From positions 1-5,959 of the forward strand of contig CANGYC010000154.1 of assembly GCA_947457975.1 (NCBI GenBank): a stretch of DNA of 5,959 nt, given 5' to 3'. Under the pieces are notes generated by a model that had not been told where the DNA came from, did no database searches, and saw nothing but the letters and a program-made list of their open reading frames with translations. The stretch's first letter is position 1; the number at the start of each line of letters is the position of its first letter. The DNA is from Comamonadaceae bacterium. Its GTDB lineage: Bacteria > Pseudomonadota > Gammaproteobacteria > Burkholderiales > Burkholderiaceae_C. This document shows positions 1 to 5,959 of the stretch, piece by piece. A program made the translations under genes and the position numbers.

Positions 1-204
1 GACAGGCTGCAGGGTCAGCACCAGGGTGTCGGCCGAGCCGGTAAAGCGCAGCTTGCCCGAGTTCAGGTAATCGCTCAGCTCGCTGGCCGTTCCCGTGAGC
101 GTGAGGCTGCTGGCCGAAGTGTTGGCGTCCGAGCCATCGAGCGTGGTGTCGGTGGCGCTCAGGCTGCCGGTGGCGCTCAGCGTGAGCGTGAACGATCCGC
201 TGCC
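1..204 (-). repeat. Tandem protein repeat 5 (core, reaching the window edge)
   Basis: The core is G-S-G-S-F-T-L-T-L-S-A-T-G-S-L, then L-T-L-T-G-T-A-S-E-L-S-D-Y-L-N-S-G and L-R-F-T-G-S-A-D-T-L-V-L-T-L. Its close similarity to repeats 2 and 4 and its position at the edge suggest the array continues beyond the window. More repeats and the protein's C-terminus would lie to the left. Confidence 0.65.
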
Positions 205-3200
205 GCTGATCGGTGCGCCGCCCAAAATCACGGGCGAGCTGGTGGCGGGCAGCACAAACACGGTCGAGGGTAAGGCCAATACCGGCAGGGGCGCGGCCAG
301 GGCCAGCAGGGCCAGGCTGACCTGCGCGCTGGCGCTTGTGCCTTGCTGCAGGGTGAGGGTGAGCGACTGCCCTGCCCCGCCGCTGACGCTCAGGTTGCCC
401 GAGGCCAGGTAGGTGTTGAGCGCATCGAGCGTCCCGCTCAGGGTGAGCGTGCCATCCGCGGTGGCCGGGCTCAGCGCGCTGCTTGCGGCGGCCGTCAGCG
501 TGCCGCTGCCCGCGTTCAGGCTCAGGCTGTAGGTGCCTGCAGCTGCGCTCAGTGCACCTTGCACAACGATGGGTGTGGCGCCAGCTGACACGCCCAACGC
601 AGCGGGCAGGCTCAGGCCCAGCGCCGTGGTGCTTTGGCTGCCACTGGCGCTGGCCAGGGTGATGGCCACGCTGGCATCGCTGCTGCCGCCGCTGCTGGTC
701 AGGCGCACGCCCAGCGTGTTGTTGATGAGTGCCGGCGCTGTGGGTTGCAGCGACACCGCACCGCCCGCAAGCAAGGCACTGAGCGCAGCGGCGGTGCCGC
801 TCAGGCGGGTGGCGGCAAAGGTGTTGCCGCCCAGGGTCAGGCTGGCGCCATTGCTGACGGTCACGCCCGTGCCCTCCAGGCTGGGCAGGTTCAAGGCCGA
901 CTGGGGCAGGCCCAATTCAAGCGTCAGCACCTCGGACGCATTGCTGCTGCTCACCGCATTGGCCGCCCACTTGAGCGGCAAGGCTGCGCCGGGGGTGGCC
1001 GCGATTTGCGTGGGCAGCGTAAGGCCGCCGCTGGTCTGGCTGGCGCTGCTGGCTGTGGGCGTGGCCAGGGCCACAGTCAGTTGGCTGTAGCGCTGGCCGC
1101 TGGCATCGGCCAGGCGCAGCGTGAGCGTGCCGGCATTGCCGCTGTAGCTCAGCGCATTGGCGCTGGCCAGCCAGGCCTGCAAGGCAGAGGCCGTGCCGGT
1201 GAAGGTGGGCGCATTGGCGCTGCCGCCGGGGCTCACGCCTGCGGCGGTGGCCGCGGTCAGGCTGCCGCCGGCAGGCGCCGCTAAGCTCAGGGTCAGCTGG
1301 CCCTCGCCGGTGATTTGCACACCGGCCAGGCTCAGATTGGAGGCCGTCCCGGCGGTGATAAACACCGTCTGCGGCACGCCGGCCAGGCTGGGCGCGGTAC
1401 TGCTGGCCGCGCTGCTGCCGTAGAGCGCCAGTGCGGTCTGCACCGACACCGCGCCGCGGGTCACGGTGATGTTCAGGCTCTGGCCGGCTGCACCCAGGTA
1501 GGTGGGCGCATCCGCGCTGGCAAACCAGTTGCTCAAGGCTGAGGCCTGGCCGATGAAGCTGCGCTCATCGCCCGCCGCGCTGATGCCCGCCGGCGGCGTG
1601 CCGCCGATCTGGCCGCTGCCCGTTTTGAGCGTGACAGTCAGGGTTTCGCTGCCGCTGCCAAAGACACCGGCGGCCATGCGAAGGGGCGAGGCCACGCCGG
1701 GCGTGATCGGCAAGGCACCGGGCAAGGCCACGGTCGGGTTTGCCAGCAAAGGCGCGGGGCCGGCGCTCAGCGCGCCTGTGAGCAGGGCCAGGGCCTGCGG
1801 CTCATCGAGCAGCTGAAGTCCCGCATCGCTGAGCACCACGAGCTGCGGCGCTTGCAGCGCCTGCCCCAAGCTGGCCACCTGGTTGGCCACCGCCTGGCTC
1901 ATGAAGAGGCCTTGCGCGGCTTGCAGCGTTGTTGTTGCGCCGCGGGGCAGATGGCTGCCGGCCAGGGTGATGGCGCTGTCGCTGCGCAGCACCAGGTTTT
2001 GCGTGGGCAGCACGGCGCTCAGACCTGCCACCGCCGGGGTGGCGGTCAGGCTGGTGGGTTCGACCACCTTGGCCCCAGCAGGCAACTGCGAGGCGCTGCC
2101 GCCCAGACGCAGGGCGGCGCCGCTGCGGTATTCGGTGCGGGTGGCACCGGTGAACAGACGCGGGCTGCCGATGAAGCCAGCGGCCAGCAGGCTGAGTTCA
2201 TCGAGGTTGTTGGCCAGTGCGTCGGCCACCACCATCAGCAGGTCGCCGGCCAGCGACAGCAGGCTCACATCGGCGTTGTTGCCGGTGCGGATTTTCTCGA
2301 CAGTCAGCGTGCTTTGCGCCGTCACGGTCACGTTGCCCGCAGCGGCGATGTCCTTGAGCGTCAGGCCCGGGTTGGACTCGCCCTCGCGGTCCACGTCGGT
2401 CAGGCTCAGGTTGCCAGTCGATGCAGTGGCCCGCAGTTCGTTGACCGCAAGCACCATGGCCGCGATGCTGCTGCCACTCAGGCTGAGCGCGCGGGTGTCG
2501 ATCAGCGGCACATCGGCCGGGCCCGGGATGGGCACGTCGATGGCGCCAGCTGCCGTCAGGCTGACCTGGCCCAGGGCGCCTGTGGCGATCGCGGTGCCGG
2601 CATCGAGCGCCGGATCGGTCAGCAAGCGGATGCTGCCCACCGCAGTCACCAGCACCCGACCGGGGGCGCGCAGACCGCTTTGCTCCAGCGTCCACAGCGC
2701 AGCGGTGCGGCCGGTTTCCACCACCCGCTCGATGCGCAGATCGGCCACGGCGCCGATCTCCAGGTTGCCCAGGGCATAAAGATGGATGTCGCCCGCGGCG
2801 GTGTGCGCCGACACGCGTGCCACGTCCAGGCGCAGCGCGCCCAGATCGCTGCCGATGCCCGTGCCCGCTTGCAGCAGCGCATCGGCGCCGCGCAGGTTGG
2901 CATCGGTGGCTGCGGGCAACAGCAAGGCACTGGCGATGCTGCCGCCGGCCAGTACGCCCAGGCGCGAGCCGTTGGCATTGACAGTGCCATCGGCCAGGCG
3001 GGCATCGACCGTGCCCAGCACGATGTCGGTGCCGGCGGCCAGGCGGATGTTGCCGCCGCCGCTGGCGATGCGCGCGCTGGCGTTCATGGCCAGGGCGCCG
3101 GCTGCCGCCTGCAGATCCACACTGCCCAGACCCGAGACCACGCTGCCCAAGCCCAGATTGATGCCCTGGGCGGCCAGAATACTCAGTGCCCCTTGGGCCA

Positions 3201-5958
3201 CACTGACCAAGGTGTTGGCCTTGATGGCCACCGAGCCGCCGGTGCCGGCCTCGAGCAGCAGGTTTTGCTGGGCGGCCACTGGGCCATCAACATTGAGATT
3301 GCCTGCGCTGGTGCGCATCACGGCCGAGCCGGCCGCAAGACCCAAGAGGCTCAGGGTCTTGTCGTTGGACAGCGCCACATCGCCGGCGGCAGTAACGGTC
3401 AGGGTGGTGGCCGAGGTTTCAAGCGCCTCGCCACCGCGACCGAGCGCGCCGATGGCCTGGGCCTGAAGCTTCATCGTCGCACCGGCCAGATCGGCCGGGG
3501 CATCGCCCTGCCCTTGTGCGTCGAGTGCTTCGACGATGCGGCCCTGGGTGCTTTGCACATCGAGCACGCCCGTGCTGGCGTTGATGGCCGAAGCCACCAC
3601 ATCGCCGCTCACGCGCACCGTGATGTTGCCGCCCTGAGATGCCGCATGGCTGGACAGCGTTGCACCCCAGGCCTGCACCAGGCCCAAGGCATTGAGGGTG
3701 ATGGCGCCGCCGGCGTTGAGCACGTCAGAATTACTCGACTGCAGCACCTGGCCCTGAGCCGCGCTCAGCAGCATCTGGCCGCGGCCCATGGTCAGGTCGT
3801 TGCGCAAATCAATATCACCGTCCATCGCGGTCAGCGACAGCTTGTTGCCAGCATCGGAGGTCAGCTGAACCGCCTGCATCACGCTCAGCGACCCGCTGGT
3901 GCTGAGCAAAACCTGGCCGCTGGTCAGATCAAGCTGGCGCAGCTCCAGATCGCCGGTGTTGGCAATGTGCACCAGCGCGCTTTGGCCGGTGTAGGCCGAG
4001 GCCGCCAGGCTCTGCGCCTCCAGGCGCAGCGGCCGCAGCAAGCTGCCCAAGTTGCGCGCGCCATCAATGGTGCCTACCGTGCCGGAGACCAGGCGCACAT
4101 CTTGCCCACTGACATGCGTCACGCCATCGTGATAGATGCGCTCGGACGCCAGGATTTCACCGGTGGCCGCCTGCAAGGTCAGCGCACCATCGACGCCTTC
4201 ACCGCTCGAAGCCACCGAGGCCAGCCACAGGTCGCCGGTTTGCTCCTGAACGTTGACCAGTCCGGCGGCGCTGAGGTTGAGCACGCCGGGCATGAAGCCG
4301 GTGGTGGGCTTGGGCTCGCCCTGCTCACCGATCTCGATGCGCAGCGCCGCGCCATTGGCCATGGCGATGCGCCCTGCCAGCGTGCTGACCTCGGAGGAAC
4401 CATCGGCCAACAAGCTCATGTCGCCGCCCGAGCGCAGCAGCCAAGGTTGCGCGACGCTGCCCAGCGCCGTGATGGCGCCGCCCGCGGCCAGGCGCATGCG
4501 AGCGCCGGCATCGATGCCCGACAAGTCGGTGATGCTGCGGCTGCCCTCGGCAATGCGCAGATCGTCCTTGGCACGCATGACCACATCGCCCAGGGTCTTG
4601 ACCGCCACATCGCCGCTGGCGCTGATGTTGATGTCGTCGGTGACCTGCAGCGTCACGCTCAAAAGCTCACGCCGGTTTTCCACCCACTGGCCTTTGACCA
4701 CATCGGCAATGCCGTCGCTCGAAGCGAGCACCGGCAAATTGACCGGCGCCCTGGCTGTGGCGCCCACCTCGCGCCACAGCAGCGCGTTGTTGAAGGTGCC
4801 CACCGCCGACAGGTCGACCGTGGCCTCGTCGCCGATCCATTCGTAGCGGCGGTATTGGGTTTCGATGACATCGGCCGCGCTGGCCTGCGCAAGCAGAGCC
4901 TTGTGGCTTTCGGTCAAGCTGCCGAAGTCGCTCGGGTTGTTGATGGTCACCCGATCCGACGAACGGCCCACGCCGTACTTCACGCCGGCGGTCAAGCCTT
5001 CTGACAGCAGGGTGATGTTGCGGCCCTGCACGTTGAGGGACTCGCCTCCGCCGCTGTCGCCTTGGCCCAGCAACTCTTCGTGCGGCAGCAGGGCCTTGAT
5101 GAGGTCGGGCGCCATCGCATAGCGGGCCCGCTCCATCAGATTGGCCTTGCTGCCGATGCCGATGGCTTGCAGCTGCTTTTCGGTAAAGCCCGAGGCCTTG
5201 AGCGCCTCCAGGCTGTCGCCCACATTGGCGGTGGCACGCTCGAGCGCGCCGTCGACGATGGCGCCGCGCTTGACGGTCAAGCGCACATCGTTGCCGCTGC
5301 CGTCGGTGCCTGTCGAGAGGACCGAGGCGCCATCCCAGCCCTCGGGCGCGGCCAACACCATGTCGCCCAGCACCTCGGTCAAGGTGATGCTGCCCTTGGC
5401 TCGCGCAGCCAGACCGCCCTCACCCAGCAGATTGCTGTCGACAGTGGCGCGGATCGAGCCGGCGCCGCCGTCGAGCTCCACATACTCGCCGACGATGCGC
5501 GAAGTCAGCACCGAGGCGTCTTCCACGCCATAGACCGAGCGGATGGTCACGCTGCCGGCCGTGGCGACCACGCCGTTGGCATAGGTCGCCGCAATCACCT
5601 GGCCGATCTTCAGGCCGCGGTTGCCCAACAAGGGGTCGTGGTCGCGGTCTTGCAGGTGGTTGACCACCACATTGCCGGTGGCGCGGATGTTGAGCTTGCC
5701 CACCGGGTCTTTGACGGTGATGGTCACATCGCTGTTGGTCTGGATGTCGGGCAAGGCACCGCTGAGCACCACATTGCCGCCCACCTCCATCGCGTCGGCC
5801 GACAGGGCCAGGGGCGTGAACACTTCATCCGGGTCTTCCGGTGCCGTGACCGCGCCTGAAGACCCCGATGCCGTGTTTACGCCCCTGGCCCTGTCGGCCG
5901 ACGCGATGGAAGTGGGCGGCAATGTGGTGCTCAGCGGTGCCTTGCCCGACATCCAGAC
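1..5958 (-). CDS. Giant haemagglutinin/adhesin-like repeat protein, internal fragment open at both ends
   Basis: This frame has no stop over 1986 codons and leaves the window at both edges, so start and stop are unseen. The translation is a long run of short beta-strand motifs rich in Gly, Ala, Ser, Thr, Leu and Val, with few Lys and no Cys in my reading. That composition is typical of exported fibrous adhesins of the filamentous-haemagglutinin or giant type I-secreted classes. Order from the N-terminal side: beta-rich segment, short helical insertion, mixed segment, long solenoid-like region, linker, then about five 120-residue tandem repeats. No signal peptide, TPS secretion domain, RTX nonapeptides or C-terminal secretion signal is visible, so the export route is unknown. 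Protein-like sequence is convincing only up to about 5857. Beyond that the frame reads the antisense of an inverted copy, with AGG codons and no beta pattern. Function in adhesion or biofilm is inferred from class only. Confidence 0.9.
340..537 (-). repeat. Tandem protein repeat 4 (conserved core)
   Basis: The core is G-T-Y-S-L-S-L-N-A-G-S-G-T-L-T-A, then L-T-L-S-G-T-L-D-A-L-N-T-Y-L-A-S-G and a strand G-Q-S-L-T-L-T-L-Q-Q-G. It aligns closely with repeat 5, sharing the L-T-L-(S/T)-G-T and Y-L-x-S-G positions. The next core begins 333 bases further on. Confidence 0.65.
685..936 (-). repeat. Tandem protein repeat 3 (most diverged core)
   Basis: The core starts S-E-V-L-T-L-E-L-G-L-P, has a longer middle (G-T-G-V-T-V-S-N-G-A-S-L-T-L), then L-S-G-T-A-A-A-L-S-A-L-L-A-G-G-A-V and a final strand L-G-V-R-L-T-S-S-G-G. 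The aromatic position of the helix-like motif is Leu here, and the unit is longer than its neighbours (399 bases to the next core). It is the least certain member of the set. Confidence 0.5.
1096..1308 (-). repeat. Tandem protein repeat 2 (conserved core)
   Basis: The core is G-E-G-Q-L-T-L-S-L-A-A-P-A-G-G, then F-T-G-T-A-S-A-L-Q-A-W-L-A-S and L-S-Y-S-G-N-A-G-T-L-T-L-R-L. It is the clearest match to the shared signature and aligns with repeat 1 over nearly its full length. The next core begins 372 bases downstream in gene order. Confidence 0.65.
1453..1659 (-). repeat. Tandem protein repeat 1 (conserved core)
   Basis: This is the first of five degenerate repeats. The core runs G-S-G-S-E-T-L-T-V-T-L, then about 20 variable residues, then F-I-G-Q-A-S-A-L-S-N-W-F-A-S, then a strand ending L-N-I-T-V-T-R-G. 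The next repeat core begins 351 bases downstream in gene order. The pattern resembles beta-sandwich repeats of very large bacterial surface proteins. Confidence 0.6.
1660..1902 (-). other. Linker between solenoid and tandem repeats
   Basis: About 81 residues. The first half is helix-like and Leu/Gln/Ala-rich (V-A-N-Q-V-A-S-L-G-Q-A-L-Q-A, then L-Q-L-L-D-E-P-Q-A-L-A-L-L-T-G). The second half is Pro/Ala/Leu-rich (P-T-V-A-L-P-G-A-L-P-I-T-P-G-V). It marks the change from short rungs to repeats of about 120 residues and probably acts as a hinge. No family is recognised. Confidence 0.45.
1903..4659 (-). other. Long beta-solenoid-like region (haemagglutinin-type rungs)
   Basis: About 919 residues of irregular short rungs with the pattern G-x-(L/V/I)-x-(L/V/I)-x-A-x-x-G-x-(I/L). 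Examples are GDVAVKTLGDVVMRA, GALTLQAATGEILAS, GQVLLSTSGSLSVMQA, GQMLLSAAQGQVLQS and GGNIRLAAGTDIVLGTVDA. Such strand-turn-strand repeats are characteristic of right-handed beta-helices in filamentous haemagglutinin-like proteins and suggest an extended rod. Rungs are too diverged at DNA level to count as nucleotide repeats. An acidic loop near 2341-2400 resembles the one near 5587-5649. The assignment to a beta-helix is inference from pattern, not from a profile search. Confidence 0.6.
4660..5058 (-). other. Mixed alpha/beta segment before the solenoid
   Basis: About 133 residues less repetitive than the rest. It starts with a G/S loop, then a strand-like section (L-N-V-Q-G-R-N-I-T-L-L) and a polar, likely helical stretch from D-F-G-S-L-T-E-S-H-K to Y-R-R-Y-E-W (4929-4837). 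It then carries V-D-L-S-A-V-G-T-F-N-N-A-L-L-W-R and ends near W-V-E-N-R-R-E-L-L. Trp, Tyr and Arg are concentrated here, whereas they are rare in the rest of the protein. This could be a capping or folded domain that separates two beta-helical blocks. No known family was recognised. Confidence 0.45.
5059..5214 (-). other. Charged, probably alpha-helical insertion
   Basis: About 52 residues beginning S-L-E-A-L-K-A-S-G-F-T-E-K-Q-L and continuing through K-A-N-L-M-E-R-A-R-Y-A-M-A to a stretch ending L-P-H-E-E-L-L-G-Q-G. It is rich in Leu, Lys, Glu, Arg and Met and low in Gly and Thr, unlike the beta-rich flanks. The pattern suggests two or three short helices inserted between solenoid sections. 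It has the same codon style and frame as its surroundings, so it is part of the protein, not a separate gene. Its role is unknown. Confidence 0.5.
5215..5838 (-). other. N-terminal-side beta-rich segment of the giant protein
   Basis: About 208 residues starting at E-D-P-D-E-V-F-T-P-L. It contains alternating hydrophobic strands such as NVVLSGALPDIQTNSDVTIT, SVTIRSVYGVEDASVLTSRI and GSITLTEVLGDMVLAAPEGW, each spaced by Gly/Asn/Asp turns, as in haemagglutinin-type beta-helices. It includes an acidic loop (D-R-D-H-D-P, 5632-5649) that could bind a cation, although it is not a canonical RTX or EF-hand motif. The segment runs directly into a charged insertion. A specific family cannot be named from the sequence alone. 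Confidence 0.6.
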
Positions 5959-5959
5959 C
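5737..5959. repeat. Imperfect inverted repeat (two 111-base arms about position 5848)
   Basis: The left arm 5737-5847 is the reverse complement of 5849-5959 at 103 of 111 pairs, with no gaps. Mismatched pairs are 5845/5851, 5842/5854, 5839/5857, 5830/5866, 5825/5871, 5824/5872, 5818/5878 and 5785/5911. The outermost 48 pairs are perfect, and the arms still match at the last base, so the repeat may extend beyond the window. There is essentially no spacer. Except for 5825/5871, every mismatch is at a codon third position of both outward-reading copies. It could be a genuine inverted duplication or an assembly join between two related copies. Confidence 0.95.
5840..5959 (+). CDS. Candidate plus-strand fragment of a second copy of the giant protein
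   Basis: Forty plus-strand codons encode G-A-V-T-A-P-E-D-P-D-A-V-F followed by the same residues that the minus strand encodes from about 5856 leftward. Thirty-nine of 40 residues agree; the one change is Glu to Ala at the D-P-D-x-V-F site. The nucleotide differences are otherwise synonymous, which is the mark of two diverged coding copies. No start codon, ribosome binding site or signal peptide lies at its left, where the plus strand is merely antisense to the other arm. It therefore cannot be an independent gene start as it stands. It is either part of a second paralogue facing the other way or a piece of the same gene family misjoined here. Confidence 0.45.

Noticed and set aside
1..1659. 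RTX-type calcium-binding nonapeptides or an exact DNA tandem repeat.
   Set aside because: No G-G-x-G-x-D-x-x-x runs are present, and the repeats are similar only at protein level with variable spacing.
95..1816. Several plus-strand open frames of 75-216 codons.
   Set aside because: They are antisense to clearly protein-like repeats and give low-complexity translations. They overlap each other in different frames and have no convincing ribosome binding sites.
2198..4892. Five minus-strand open frames of 64-165 codons in the two other frames.
   Set aside because: They lie within the long minus frame, out of register with it, and are Arg/Pro/Ala/Ser-rich as expected from shifted reading of GC-rich codons.
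1852..5004. A 1050-codon plus-strand open frame, the longest complete ORF in the window.
   Set aside because: Its codon boundaries coincide with those of the minus-strand gene, so it can only be stopped where the sense gene uses TTA, CTA or TCA, which are rare in this GC-rich gene. Its product is a Gln/Ala/Gly/His/Arg-rich string with no domain pattern.
5950..5952. In-frame minus-strand ATG as the start of the giant protein.
   Set aside because: It lies in the right arm, where the minus strand is antisense to coding sequence. The residues after it do not form a signal peptide, and it has too little upstream sequence to show a ribosome binding site.
5737..5959. Inverted repeat as a rho-independent terminator or an insertion-sequence end.
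   Set aside because: The arms are 111 bases with coding content, there is no U tract, and no transposase or target duplication is visible.
5737..5959. Simple fold-back sequencing artefact of one molecule.
   Set aside because: Eight mismatched pairs with seven at third codon positions are not expected from random read error. A misjoin between two different copies is not excluded.

Overview
The window is one very long coding stretch. A single minus-strand reading frame is open from position 5958 down to position 1, with no stop codon across 1986 codons. It is the interior of a giant, low-complexity, beta-rich surface or secreted protein of the haemagglutinin/adhesin type; neither its true start nor its stop lies in the window. 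Base composition is GC-rich (about two thirds by eye) with strong third-position G/C. The protein is dominated by Gly, Ala, Ser, Thr, Leu, Val and Asp, and I read no cysteine in it. This suggests a high-GC Gram-negative bacterium, plausibly a betaproteobacterium (Burkholderiales-like), but no marker gene confirms that.

Layout in protein order (right to left). An N-terminal-side beta-rich segment (about 5838-5215) is followed by a short charged, probably helical insertion (5214-5059). Next comes a mixed segment richer in aromatic and charged residues (5058-4660), then a long beta-solenoid-like region of short G-x-(V/I/L)-x-(V/I/L)-x-A rungs (4659-1903). A helical and Pro/Ala-rich linker (1902-1660) leads into at least five degenerate tandem repeats of about 111-133 residues (1659-1). 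Each repeat carries a G-T-A-x-x-L-x-x-(Y/W)-L-A-S-like signature, and the last runs off the left edge. The design is that of a long fibre or stalk ending in stacked beta-sandwich-like repeats.

The most unusual structure is at the right edge. Positions 5737-5847 and 5849-5959 are inverted copies that match at 103 of 111 pairs around position 5848. Seven of the eight mismatches fall on codon third positions. Both arms, each read outward from the centre, encode the same peptide (39 of 40 residues identical). The real coding strand therefore appears to switch at the centre: minus to the left, plus to the right. The mismatch pattern argues for two diverged coding copies rather than one molecule read twice. 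A misjoin of two paralogous or strain-variant copies in an assembly remains the leading mundane explanation.

I see no RNA genes, promoters, terminators, insertion sequences or CRISPR arrays, and there is no gene-free stretch. Other apparent open frames, including a roughly 3.1 kb one on the plus strand, are composition-driven shadows of the minus-strand gene.
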